39,979 nt of DNA, from IMG/VR virus record IMGVR_UViG_3300025141_000257, positions 1 through 39,979 of that record. One strand, given 5' to 3'. The notes under the pieces were generated by a model. It was given only the letters and a program-made list of their open reading frames with translations. It did no database searches and was not told where the DNA came from. A program made the position numbers and the translations under genes. The stretch is from a virus. Numbering within the stretch: position 1 is the first letter of the stretch; each line of letters opens with the position of its first letter. Shown here piece after piece: positions 33,201 through 39,756 of this stretch.

Positions 33201-33508
33201 TCCCACGCGGTCCCATACATGCCGCCACTTTGTTGGTATCTACCCCGAGCCTCAAAGTTATACTCATTGATCGGAGCAGAGTGCCATGAGGCTCTAAAGA
33301 TCGGCGGCTCGTTGATGAGGCTCTCAAGAGCGGGGCCGTCCAGCGGTGGTCTGGCTGCTGTCGGTTCAGGATCCAACCCAAACCTTTCGTTGTGCGCATC
33401 CTGTTGGGCCGGGCTGAGATTTCTGAAATCAAAGTCGGGATCAAACGGGTCGGATGGGGGTGGGGCAGCCGGTGTACGGAGCCACGGGTTGGTTGGTGTA
33501 GTTGACAC
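24221..33508 (-). CDS. Giant virion protein (3,095 aa), polyvalent ejection-protein type
   Basis: One open frame of 3,095 codons, GTG start at 33508. N-terminal 450 residues: Pro-rich start, helical, with hydrophobic segments such as APAIGLTLLTGGTAGASLM. Residues about 701-705 are HESTH, an HExxH metal-protease-like motif. About 871-906 is an 18-bp-repeat-coded VEEAAP tract. About 1060-1250 carries SPQATVSQNFRRAL ... GGNNYKTGSFAPAFLHALG ... LTTNDIWVAYM, a domain pattern of large phage proteins. About 1760-1950, with IPDYVWDDLPQYLSDP, matches the MuF C-terminal/barnase-EndoU-like fold pattern. A long coiled coil follows (about 2055-2145), then an alpha-helical C-terminus with FRRTQNTSDAMDDTMYAARVKGRNSAFRALLM, as in large polyvalent proteins. 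It is likely ejected with DNA into the host. Confidence 0.75.
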   Translation of the reverse strand: MSTTPTNPWLRTPAAPPPSDPFDPDFDFRNLSPAQQDAHNERFGLDPEPTAARPPLDGPALESLINEPPIFRASWHSAPINEYNFEARGRYQQSGGMYGTAWEGSEEDWAARVWMRLLGYSDELPVGQQTRKQHAAFQLGVDKTNSMRLYHENYDLAGDPAPRRRAGIDHAKQTAWGTWGSFVRTVTPSGIFEYVTGISEEEDEAFRQGRIARINALSIHGIPYTLGNMAPAIGLTLLTGGTAGASLMGSQAFAGAGETYGAKSATGEFDYDSWDSLVYASTSAAIEAVTERIGLGAMGEVAKRAITGSTAGWKKRVVAGLFTASVVEGTEESFASALQHTLLPAVTNEVSGTWGEMLDDMTHSFYMGAAAGFAFQPAFMLKQAMVNAKALEQYEKAHDDLVSRGLFSAAEAMERSFGTGQAAFDAVRATPREGRGAVVKGLARRAKEAVAEAVELGKRSRALGKLAKTHGTPQAEAYAAAAQSLDAGLTALETASESGSPEAVGEAVAAIKGSLRAMSEVSEIANHEGFTAAVEALGDMDASAESVVATAGGIRLAKAAYEQQRNEAADAAGTVSAERVVQDYRSSVEMLYAATERVVQNKFAQIAGEAAIAGESKWETSSPEKLLAADGKFGKQGITAASATTAADEAARKFLTEVMGLRVQFVDGLPGPAQWNASTPDVVYLQTGSMDADKAISKGLHESTHYLSVTDPVAHAAIQKILGGSTIADALREYVRQGEAAGTLTAEDHHAITLLDAIERGEDPGSMAPGAAAAAATYTSLEGTAVAVERGAAVAARAGKIGRAWIRLGGRGRAVYAALKTIEMVRASTALGGGRAWSPSTDAADLAVYRQLQQMRILASAEQRVQAAIQEIMPVEETAPVEETAPVEEAAPVEEAAPVEEAAPVVVDTEEKVEQKPGKEEGEQGTLFAREGVKIAGKPKSKVQTEDIRDATPESVRLGGQTNPYQPGKPSELISGRLAGSEEVRRSRTEYNVTFDDGDVKEASRLAAETIGEGRAEIVRNLMSGGLGASQQGDRSELPLFDVDIFNNTLNDPDRTNGDRFWFESSALAASERLVGLNPDNGPIAAERLTLFADFLSATSPQATVSQNFRRALGVMVDALAERPNWIGMQSAPLVRKALSGTLRGGNNYKTGSFAPAFLHALGLDPNVPLTTNDIWVAYMSKFRDMSDAKDTDQYPGTGDNKAFADPYVYQYQSVYFGHLTEIMNEKVQATDEYQSAKAKYDAGQPLSVSEEVLITPWSPGQFMAYPWSHLSKSDSFAIAIDEVVDQLVRENHSAVVDLPDGRKGIDLEIAAVAPKSFSETLEPSTTARKEQAITQEVGTTATPEGQLESEQRQRIAVGLEQEGVDEDTKKTLREQRSKLDAVHTSFMKWLAGKGSGLITQEEVDNKPKGHRFRGTTGANQALSNATGVLPKQTLAHPMLGELISAITGRRYNPTQALADIDNPNKPIRLITLSEGVDKQGQGAVGLWGGVMSPNMIISMAGMTRDQRLVLMRLFGTVLQQEGQGAIRFADDKAGMTNPVDSAQLYTAGRTISQTEREQLTKHMNEVAPSATVTIVPATSGDVVLISDPMESMSDEAFEDVIGSSAQLIGATVQDGYADMEYLDASFDSDYARGHEALVDDIIAEDASPDSDWQNGLTNAQRQAIEQVAPTEADLRELLSAGGKTEAVGRASPEDRRAVGGAVGRSRGWRIRHALSRISEQQAKFNTEVGRVAQEVKSTVDSVDTLNAREGDVAGASWSDSLRTIRRGETKHAAVIGDATDLFLSVLGRAKVGRIRGIFGGEGVPSTVMVRPKLINEKSASGFRDAVDPAHRIPDYVWDDLPQYLSDPLAITEYHDPRTGKAGIGVWIRSALRQPHRRGPQGKSGGVDFSAPIMVGISVQKLSPHGPNALVLTTAFAPENMDMLSKLSDEGKVIYALESARKPKERQADIWTIADVRNRTVDQKKNEPPRQSNASSAEEAKGDSGAIVPSDPDQVKDQTADTLAARDDAPLPIGSARDQVFDYRTSRSIVKGLRDQARNTSDKVVATALRAYAREMTKETEEARKEYIALRGQQSAKAKAAKVGYKEGLEVGRRKLREKLAKIDARSEKEKVRNLRIKLKAEERAASGAVKELKGELREVRRAVMAAQAVLPSKLRGRFMGRALAAQTLADVSKIAHEVVAVSAQFEAAATRVDIKNIRKRFNKRGMRNTARAEVKRNLDLAEGLLTGSNNRVINLDSVTETLDRLSRARDLLEIAIDVYQQDRLSWKEAVAQRRERLQADKEEEAANIRATDANWATQQSHGLQGSRTDTAATKPGIISEKFQESQDADGIFETIAGKDSVLRRAWNKIRAAKSRMWLDQRSIDEKVGEALERAGYSSKEDFLAKTTDMYGETAAATLTVTLGGKQMTIKLSEALSIAAMDDETVSTLPRDQAAILEDGDGPGIVFRSIANRKKIQASQDEVEAVREMVGPKHMQLIQDLKNILEEDIRDRAFDVHHEQHGKMPPVVENYWPRARRRAELGTDLTGQSSTAIDPLTPPSLNEAGTATLDNAGFLQKRTGGGAAIVIANLFSVFDHHVSESLSVIHLSRPLREFDALLRDEDISSAISEKMGDNSIDRIRDMLKYGVGLTGTQSDSSWLNRIQSNVAGAYLVASVETWVRMFGGAFRLMSEMPMLSWTQGFADVRNLTPGMRGEMIRRVEEQSGYFNERHRRSQIGRYSNLLRDTGSHRKLLTTLTSFARSMKKIGQDDAASAVDKVVDSIKASGQLGLGLLSVVRGLDHVLRGIDRQIMLIAVRGHMAEGLTFEQAVDRAAMTFRRTQNTSDAMDDTMYAARVKGRNSAFRALLMFSSDPLKAYNQLRHAARDFWVDPARAGRTAVAITLNSGLSSGVGLATTAGLFSLFDDDDEWNKVDREIQRQMAIDHSLHKAKRRALEDVVAQSTGVWGWFVSSAFYSVDQIIQGGYQSGDPVEIAALSELSEMIENTASLGKKIRPESWGGPERDDEWSGKTLDSAIRVLNDVATLTGVPTEAPSRYARKVRKIAAGPDIEKVLTELRRRKREAEPMTKAEERRLLMLEGQKDTNAKLKRKGYAPPPLR
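30795..30884 (-). repeat. Five 18-bp tandem units coding VEE(A/T)AP
   Basis: Units of 18 bases from 30795 (ACAGGGGCTGCCTCCTCG; last two with GCGGTTT) encode VEEAAP or VEETAP on the minus strand. A flexible acidic Pro-rich linker in the giant protein, able to change length by slippage. Confidence 0.9.
31317..31348. repeat. 32-bp segment shared with nuclease gene (copy in giant virion gene)
   Basis: Partner of 21392-21423. It encodes ILGGSTIADAL at residues 721-731, 16 residues after the HESTH motif of the giant protein. Confidence 0.85.
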
Positions 33509-33517
33509 GGCTAGTTC

Positions 33518-35287
33518 TTAGTTCCTGAGGTCATCACGCGAAAAACGTCCTCGGCGAAGTCGGTCTGTGAATGAACCCGCTTGGTCATCGGTTCCCCCTG
33601 TTGCCGGACGATCGCTCTGACCAGTCGGATATGGCGGCGATTGGCGGCCCAGCATCTGACCAGCGACCCAACTGTGAAGTTCGTTCAGGGCTGCGACAGT
33701 GCTTTGCTCAAATCCTGATGGGTTCCCGGATTGAACTTCGGCAAGTAGTGAAGTCACTGCCATAACATGGTTCATGCCTTTATCTAGGATGAGGCTCTCA
33801 ATAGCGGCGGCAGCACGCGGGTCGGTACTACGGAAGTCATTGAGCATCTCTCCGACCCTCCGGTTACCTTCTCCGCTGTTGAGGATGTCAATGATTGTGG
33901 TCATCTTGCTTCTCTGCCCCTGATCCTGCGGTGGACCCGGCGGATCGGGGCTGGACCCCGCTGGGTCCGGGGGGCTTTGGTAGAAGACTGGCGTGATGTA
34001 GTCGGTGTGCTTCCTCATATCCTCTATCGAACTAATGAGCGGGATTGCCAGCAACTCGCGTTCTTCTTCGGACAGCGGCTTCCACCCTTGCATCCGAAAA
34101 ATCCGCCCGATTTCGTCAAATGTTGGCCCTGTCGCCGCCATTGCAGCCTCATCTACATCGAAGTATTCCGCGCCCGAATTGTTGTTCCTCTTTTTCCAAG
34201 AACTCATGTCTGGTGGCTTGTATTGGGTGTTCACAAGAGAAGCGACCATTACATAGTGTCCAAGGACATCCCGCATGTCGTTTGAGGTCTTGCCCAGATT
34301 CTTCCAATTTTGGTAGATCGACATGTCCGGTTCCGCCGCCTGCATCGGGAGTCTTTCGTTCTGCGCGACCACATCAATGGATTTCGGAACGGAGTTGAAG
34401 AACGAAGCGGGCTTGGGCAAAGTAGTCACTTGCAACTTGACACTCTTTTGCCATTCCCCGTAGGTGCGGGCGTTGTTGGTGAATCTAATTCCATCACGAA
34501 CGACCCCGACCTTCGCCACAGCGTCAGTGACATCTCGACCCCGGTATCTGTGCAGTGGGTTATCGGTCAATCGGTCTTTCAGTAACATTCCCATGATGCT
34601 GTCTATTTGTTTTGTTGACGTACTCGGCGGCAACTGGGTGATGCCCAGATATTCAAGTTCTGTATTGACCCACGCCGCCGCATCCTCGGACCTTGCCCGC
34701 TCGTCCCCCAACAATTCGGCTTTCTGGTTTGCGACAGTTCTCTGTGCGTGATCTTGTTGTAGTGCCTCTATCGCAGTCTTTGGGGATGCTTGCCACATCA
34801 AACCATAAATCTCTTTGTCGAGATCGGGAATATCCATTTGGGTAATCATGTTGTTCCACTGCGAACTTAGTGCCGCCCGATCCTGCGCTGCGTTGCGGCG
34901 GAACATGAGTTCCTCCCTCGCCTGAGAGCGTTGAGTCAACATCGCGCCCCACTCACGACTGCTGACATTCACATACTGCGACTCACCCTTGGTGTCGATG
35001 AAGTGAACAAACGGAACGCCATCGGACCCCGCACCGAAGTCCAGAGCCTCTAGCAACTGTGGATCACCCGTCTTGATCGCACGGTCCACACCAGAGAGAT
35101 CCAACGCAACGGTCCCGGCGACCCGACGTTGTCCCATAAATTTCTGACGCTCTGGGTCGAGTTCGCCTCCGGGGACTATCTGAGAAACAACCGCACTGGA
35201 GAAAGCCGCGTCACGGCGAGCATTCTCTGGAACGTATGCGGCATCAAAGGCGGCGATCTCCTCCGCTGTGTATTTGTTTGGTGGCAC
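33518..35287 (-). CDS. Internal virion / ejection-type protein
   Basis: 589 aa, GTG 35287 with GAGGAG upstream. Helical and charged; N-terminus MPPNKYTAEEIAAFDAAYVPENARRDAAF, a Pro-rich linker SSPDPPGPPQDQG near residue 450, then a helical end. No catalytic motif seen. It stands between the 451-aa virion protein and the giant protein and reads like a podovirus internal core protein. Function inferred from place and composition. Confidence 0.5.
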   Translation of the reverse strand: MPPNKYTAEEIAAFDAAYVPENARRDAAFSSAVVSQIVPGGELDPERQKFMGQRRVAGTVALDLSGVDRAIKTGDPQLLEALDFGAGSDGVPFVHFIDTKGESQYVNVSSREWGAMLTQRSQAREELMFRRNAAQDRAALSSQWNNMITQMDIPDLDKEIYGLMWQASPKTAIEALQQDHAQRTVANQKAELLGDERARSEDAAAWVNTELEYLGITQLPPSTSTKQIDSIMGMLLKDRLTDNPLHRYRGRDVTDAVAKVGVVRDGIRFTNNARTYGEWQKSVKLQVTTLPKPASFFNSVPKSIDVVAQNERLPMQAAEPDMSIYQNWKNLGKTSNDMRDVLGHYVMVASLVNTQYKPPDMSSWKKRNNNSGAEYFDVDEAAMAATGPTFDEIGRIFRMQGWKPLSEEERELLAIPLISSIEDMRKHTDYITPVFYQSPPDPAGSSPDPPGPPQDQGQRSKMTTIIDILNSGEGNRRVGEMLNDFRSTDPRAAAAIESLILDKGMNHVMAVTSLLAEVQSGNPSGFEQSTVAALNELHSWVAGQMLGRQSPPYPTGQSDRPATGGTDDQAGSFTDRLRRGRFSRDDLRN

Positions 35288-35298
35288 TTGTTATCTCC

Positions 35299-36654
35299 TC
35301 AAGCGAACAAGCCGGTAAGAATCCTGCTGAGAATGTTTTCCTGACCAAGCGTGGAATCACCAAAGATGAACGCGCCGAGGTCGTTGATGAATCCTCGGTC
35401 TGATTCTGGCTGGGCCATTGCTGTGTGTCTGAGTTTCTGTGTGCCACCAGAGTCTACGGGTATTGCCTCTCTGGTCTTGCTGGCAGCAGACACGTTAGAC
35501 CAAGCATCTTTGCCCTGCTTGGAGGGATCGAGTTCGATGCCACCCTTTGGGAGATTATAGTCGCCAAAATCCCACACACCCTCTGGGATATCGCTCATTC
35601 GTGGACCCTCCCGGCCCTCCGCGAACGCCTCCCGCCTTGCTTTTTCGTACCCGAGTGGGTCTTGCCTCTTCCACTTCCGGACATCAAGGACAGGCTGGTC
35701 CCACCCCATGCCCGCGATCTGCCTCTTGTCTGTATCTTGCAAGCCTTCCGAAACACCATCGACGGCTTTCGCGACTTCGCCATACGGACTACCTGTGTCA
35801 GCATTGTTCCCTTGGCGGGGGTCGTTCGTGATGTGCCGCAGGTGAGCGTTCAGGTCTGCGATCTGGGGCATCGGGGAAACCATCGGCTTGTACTCCCCCG
35901 TCTCGGCATCCTTTTTATACCACTCGCCAGTTACAGGACTCTTCCACTCGCCAGTTCGCGACTCGTGTTCGCCTTCTGGCGATTCCTCGTACTGACGCTT
36001 TTTCCACCGGCGGTTGCTTGCTTTGTACCCAAATGGATCGAAGTCGGGTGACCATTTGTTCGATTTTACATCGGTCATGTTGTCGCTTCCGCCGCTGCCG
36101 CCATCGGGTGGATCTTCTTCATTGCTATTATTGATCGATTGCTTGGCAGAACTGGGAGTGTGGCCTCCCTCAAGACCAAGTTCGCCCAGTGGCAAGCCAA
36201 GTTCTTGGGCTTCTTGGTACAGTTGCCACGCCAGCATCGGGTTTTCCCACCCCAACTTTTGGGCTTCATCTGGACATCCCTTCGCGAAGTTGAATGCAAT
36301 CGACGTTCGTTCTTCAGGTGTCTTCGCAGCCCTTATTCGGCCAACAACGTCCTTTGAATCTTCGCAGCCTGAACCGCCGCCACCTTCGATCATGGTGACG
36401 CTTTCGCCCCCGGGAGAGCGCGTTTGGGTTTGGCGACCAGCACTCGCTGGCCTCCCCCCCACAATCCGGTCACCATCGGGAGTGAGATCATCCGCGTAGT
36501 ATGAGCGTTGATTTGATTCACTGAACACCTCGTGCTGGCCGTCCGAAATTCGGCTGCCGGGGATCGACATGTCATGCAACTGGCCGTCCGCTGTTTTTTG
36601 CCAGCGGGCCTGACCTCCGTAGCCGCGTTGTGGGTTTGGTTTTCGCCGTGCCAT
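35299..36654 (-). CDS. Virion protein with segments copied from TerS and portal
   Basis: 451 aa from ATG 36654 (AAGGAAAAGGAAAAC upstream; a longer frame to 36783 lacks support). N-terminus MARRKPNPQRGYGG, a Gly-rich stretch, a 45-residue module (about 125-170: FAKGCPDEAQKLGWENPMLA and beyond) shared with the next protein upstream, MTDVKSNK copied from TerS (36055-36078), three TGE(W/Y)K units (about 35888-35960), PQIADLNAHLR copied from the portal (35836-35870), and a hydrophobic C-terminal helix FINDLGAFIFGD. Probably a minor head or ejection protein; the mosaic composition is unusual. Confidence 0.55.
   Translation of the reverse strand: MARRKPNPQRGYGGQARWQKTADGQLHDMSIPGSRISDGQHEVFSESNQRSYYADDLTPDGDRIVGGRPASAGRQTQTRSPGGESVTMIEGGGGSGCEDSKDVVGRIRAAKTPEERTSIAFNFAKGCPDEAQKLGWENPMLAWQLYQEAQELGLPLGELGLEGGHTPSSAKQSINNSNEEDPPDGGSGGSDNMTDVKSNKWSPDFDPFGYKASNRRWKKRQYEESPEGEHESRTGEWKSPVTGEWYKKDAETGEYKPMVSPMPQIADLNAHLRHITNDPRQGNNADTGSPYGEVAKAVDGVSEGLQDTDKRQIAGMGWDQPVLDVRKWKRQDPLGYEKARREAFAEGREGPRMSDIPEGVWDFGDYNLPKGGIELDPSKQGKDAWSNVSAASKTREAIPVDSGGTQKLRHTAMAQPESDRGFINDLGAFIFGDSTLGQENILSRILTGLFA
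35836..35870. repeat. 35-bp segment shared with portal gene (copy in 451-aa virion gene)
   Basis: Partner of 10597-10631: 33 of 35 bases identical, same frame. Confidence 0.85.
36055..36078. repeat. 24-bp segment shared with terS (copy in 451-aa virion gene)
   Basis: Partner of 14072-14095: 23 of 24 bases identical, encodes MTDVKSNK inside the virion protein. Confidence 0.85.
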
Positions 36655-36673
36655 TTGTTCGTTTTCCTTTTCC

Positions 36674-38392
36674 TTATATGCCAAAGGGAGCCAACGCCAC
36701 TGACGCGATTCCCTGAAGTACCGCTCCAAGTCCAGAGAAGATTCCGCCAAGCACCGGGACACCTGACCCGACTGTGCTGGCAACAGTTCCAGCCAAAGCA
36801 GCGGGCGCGGCTACTGCTGCACTTGCTGCACCGCCACCAACGCCACCAAAGAGTCCGCCGATTCCGCCTATAATTCCTTCAATCACCGCCATTGGTACAC
36901 CGAGAAGTACATCCAGAGGACCGGCAGTTCCAGCCGCACCAGAGGTAACGAGATCAGCGAGTCCACCCGCTATATCTGCCCCCAGCCCAGTGAGTCCTCC
37001 AAGAGCATCTGCGGCTCCACCAGCGAGTCCGCCGAGAGCATCTACGGCTCCACCAGCCACATCCCCAACACCACCACCAAGAGCCTCTGCGGCTCCAACA
37101 CCACCAACAGCACCACCAACACCTGCTGCGGCAGGTGTCCATGGATCACCGCCAAACGCCTTGGTCGGAATGTCCGAGAGGCCACCACCCATACCACCAG
37201 ACTCACCCCCGCTCGGCATCATCTCCATGACTTTCATTGCAGCCGTTGGATTCTCCATCGCCCAGTCCTCTAATGTCCGAGCGGGATCTTCCTCTTGTTC
37301 TTGTGGCGGCGTTACCCCCATCATCCTCATCAACTCGGGCGCGCCTGCTGGGTCCATCCCCATGCTTTGCATGATCCTCTCATATGACTCCACCTCTGTC
37401 GGCATGCCTCCTGACGGAGGAGGTGCCATTGTGGTAGCGGCTGGGGCCGGTCCCTGTGGCCCCAACTGGCCTCCTGACGGTTGTTGTTGTCCCTGTTGTA
37501 CCTGCCCGCCTCCTCCTCCCGTTGGAAGAGTCGCCCCACCCACACCACTCACGGGCGGATTGCGAGGGAGCATGCCACCGGCGCGGTTGGCTGCATCGCG
37601 GAACAGTGCCTTCGCGTTTGCTCCGGTGAGATAATTATCCATCCCAAGGCGGCGTAGGTAACCCCGCCGGGTCATAGCCAAGAAGGCCGCTCCAGCACCG
37701 CGTCCCGGATGCCGTCTATCCCGCGCCACCATCCCAGAGGCAACAGCGTACGCGAAGTCATCCCATGGATCTGTTTTCCCCCAGATCGGCTCGAAGCCAG
37801 AACCTTGTGGTCCGGTTGGTTGTTGCGCCTGTTGGCCGGGTGCTTGTTGCGACCATGGGTTCTTTGCTTGTTGCGACTGTTGCTGTTGGACGGTGGGTTT
37901 TATCAACGCCTGTTGCACAGCACCACTATCAGCGGCAGCAGCCACTCCTTCTGATGATATTCCAAGATCCCCCAACGATAGACCGAGGTCACTGGCTGCG
38001 TTGTAGAGTCTCATTGCCAACATCGGGTTTTCTATTGCCATTGTGCGGGCTTTGGTTGGGTTTCTACGCGCGAAGTCCAACGCAATGCGTACCCCCTCCT
38101 CGTCTGAATCCGCCGACTTTATCTGATCGACAACACTACTAGTTGTCGGTGGTGTCGGCAGTGACTGTGGTGTCGGCAGTGACGGTGGTGTAGGGGGTGT
38201 AGGGGGTGATGTTGACGGTTTGGTCACCGCTTGGGGTGGTTCTGATACTGACTGTGGTGCGGGCGTTGTTGGCGCAGTGTCCGCCTGCTGGCTTTCATCA
38301 CCGGACTCGGCCTCGTCCAACCGGCGGAGTTCCGAATATGCCAACTCGCGAATCCGGTCGCGTTCCGAATCGGTGATCTTTTTGAGTGTCAT
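36674..38392 (-). CDS. Membrane-active ejection-type virion protein
   Basis: 572 aa. ATG 38392 overlaps the stop of the preceding tiny ORF. Layout: charged N-terminal helix (DSERDRIRELAYSELRRLDEAE), Pro/Thr-rich linker, a 45-residue module IALDFARRNPTKARTMAIEN...NLGLSLGDLG-like (about 103-145), a Gln-rich and Gly/Pro-rich middle, and a 140-residue Ala/Gly-rich hydrophobic C-terminus with repeated DALGGL/GLGADIAGG units (from about 430). Long Ala/Gly hydrophobic arrays are typical of proteins that insert into membranes during podovirus DNA ejection; the role is inferred. Confidence 0.55.
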   Translation of the reverse strand: MTLKKITDSERDRIRELAYSELRRLDEAESGDESQQADTAPTTPAPQSVSEPPQAVTKPSTSPPTPPTPPSLPTPQSLPTPPTTSSVVDQIKSADSDEEGVRIALDFARRNPTKARTMAIENPMLAMRLYNAASDLGLSLGDLGISSEGVAAAADSGAVQQALIKPTVQQQQSQQAKNPWSQQAPGQQAQQPTGPQGSGFEPIWGKTDPWDDFAYAVASGMVARDRRHPGRGAGAAFLAMTRRGYLRRLGMDNYLTGANAKALFRDAANRAGGMLPRNPPVSGVGGATLPTGGGGGQVQQGQQQPSGGQLGPQGPAPAATTMAPPPSGGMPTEVESYERIMQSMGMDPAGAPELMRMMGVTPPQEQEEDPARTLEDWAMENPTAAMKVMEMMPSGGESGGMGGGLSDIPTKAFGGDPWTPAAAGVGGAVGGVGAAEALGGGVGDVAGGAVDALGGLAGGAADALGGLTGLGADIAGGLADLVTSGAAGTAGPLDVLLGVPMAVIEGIIGGIGGLFGGVGGGAASAAVAAPAALAGTVASTVGSGVPVLGGIFSGLGAVLQGIASVALAPFGI

Positions 38393-38499
38393 CGGGTTCC
38401 TCCCTCTCCAACCGGGTAGAAGTCAACATCGATGAGGTCGTATCTCACCCACATCATGTCATTAGCCATTCGGTGATTCGCCAACTCGGGTGAGGTCAC
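38389..38499 (-). CDS. 36-residue ORF coupled to two virion genes
   Basis: GTG 38499 overlaps the stop of the preceding gene by GTGA, and its TGA overlaps the next start by ATGA. The peptide, ending DLIDVDFYPVGEGGTR, has no recognisable domain. Tight overlap at both ends favours a translated link; a pure spacer with chance starts remains possible. Could be a regulatory or small structural peptide. Confidence 0.4.
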   Translation of the reverse strand: MTSPELANHRMANDMMWVRYDLIDVDFYPVGEGGTR

Positions 38500-39290
38500 G
38501 GTGGATCCTCCCCGGGGCTGAAGATCCCGCCCAAGAATCCGCCAATTAGACCCTCGCTGATCGATCCGATCAGTCCCTCGCCAAAGGTTTCTTGTCCTGC
38601 GGCTCCATACAACATCTGGCCCTGTTGATTGAGTCCACCAGTCATAATGTTGGCCCAACCACCCATGTTGTTCATGCCCATACCGGCAGCACTTGCAGCA
38701 CCACCCTGTTGCATGTTCGCCAGTTGTGTGGCGTAGCCCCCACTCAAACCTGCGGTTGCGGTGTGGTACTGCGAGGACATATTAGCCAAGCCCTCGGTCT
38801 TGCCTCTCTGGAGAGCCGAGAGTCCGGTTGCGTATTGTTCTTCGACCATTCCCTTCTGCATAGCACCCTGTGTTCCATATGCCCCAACGGCCTGCTGACC
38901 AAATGTCGTGTTGCCCAGACCAGAGAACGCATTGGTTTGAGCCTGCCTCCGTTGGTTTGCCAGTGTGTTTTGATCTATGGCTTGCAGAGTGTTCTGCCGA
39001 CCAACGTCATAGGTGCCGATCGCGGCATCCATACCCTGCGTGTAGTCGGCAACCCTGCTTTCATACCCGGATTCAAATTGCTGCAACAAGTCATTGAAGT
39101 TCGATGAGTATTCATCTTGTGATGCTTGCAGGCTCTGTAGGTATTCCGCGATGATGGCATCGTTCTGGTCGCGGTATGTGTTCGCAACGTCAGTGTATCG
39201 GCCCATCATCGAGTTCGCTACATCGCTCTGACGGCCCGCCGGTCCCTCGCCCATCACGTCAGTCACAAAGTCACTGATAAATTCAGGCAT
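38496..39290 (-). CDS. Internal virion protein (ejection protein A-like)
   Basis: 264 aa, ATG 39290 overlapping the previous gene by eight bases. A coiled-coil-prone middle (QNDAIIAEYLQSLQASQDEYSSNFNDLLQQFESGYESR, then GTYDVGRQNTLQAIDQ) is followed by Met/Gly/Ala-rich segments and the hydrophobic end GLIGSISEGLIGGFLGGIFS. This is the layout of small podovirus internal virion proteins of the T7 gp14 kind. No enzymatic motif. Position in the virion-protein block supports the call. Confidence 0.55.
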   Translation of the reverse strand: MPEFISDFVTDVMGEGPAGRQSDVANSMMGRYTDVANTYRDQNDAIIAEYLQSLQASQDEYSSNFNDLLQQFESGYESRVADYTQGMDAAIGTYDVGRQNTLQAIDQNTLANQRRQAQTNAFSGLGNTTFGQQAVGAYGTQGAMQKGMVEEQYATGLSALQRGKTEGLANMSSQYHTATAGLSGGYATQLANMQQGGAASAAGMGMNNMGGWANIMTGGLNQQGQMLYGAAGQETFGEGLIGSISEGLIGGFLGGIFSPGEDPP

Positions 39291-39756
39291 CTTGTTCGCC
39301 CTCCCGGTGTTGCTGTTCGTGGATAAATTCCTCCAGCGTCTCCCCGTAACATCTCCAGATGTCTACGCCCACGACCGCTGCCCACGCTGAATCAACAGCA
39401 AGAGACGCGATGTACACGAACACCTGATACACGCCAGCGCGGAGCATCCACGCCTTCTCAAGATCGCCCGGCTGCTGGTCGGACTCCAATTGATTTGCCA
39501 CCATCCACTGCAGCATCATGTCGTGCATGAGTGGGGCCAACTCGTGGGCATGGGTGGCGTAGAACGGGTTGGTGGGCATTGTGTAGATCAATCTACGGAA
39601 CGTCTCGGTAATTTCGTCACGCCCAACCTCTCTGTCGCGGTCCACAAGGTCATCCCATATTTGCGCCACCGCGTAAATGTCCAGAGACAACTGCACCGCG
39701 TACTCGTTACCCCTATACCACGCCATCATCCGATCTATGAGGTTCTTGTTACGCAT
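39283..39756 (-). CDS. Helical hypothetical protein
   Basis: 157 aa from ATG 39756, which overlaps the stop of the tail protein (TGATG). All-helical and Trp/Met-rich, containing IWDDLVDRDREVGRDE; D-D-x-x-D superficially recalls metal-binding helices of terpenoid synthases, but no other such motif is seen and the resemblance is probably chance. Likely a tail or head accessory protein given its neighbours. Confidence 0.45.
   Translation of the reverse strand: MRNKNLIDRMMAWYRGNEYAVQLSLDIYAVAQIWDDLVDRDREVGRDEITETFRRLIYTMPTNPFYATHAHELAPLMHDMMLQWMVANQLESDQQPGDLEKAWMLRAGVYQVFVYIASLAVDSAWAAVVGVDIWRCYGETLEEFIHEQQHREGEQDA

Noticed and set aside
36774-37634. 286-codon plus-strand Pro-rich open frame
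   Set aside because: Antisense of the Ala/Gly-rich virion protein gene, which gives Pro/Ala-rich chance frames.
39283-39756. Terpenoid-synthase-like protein from DDxxD
   Set aside because: Only one short motif; the second metal motif, the length and the context do not fit.
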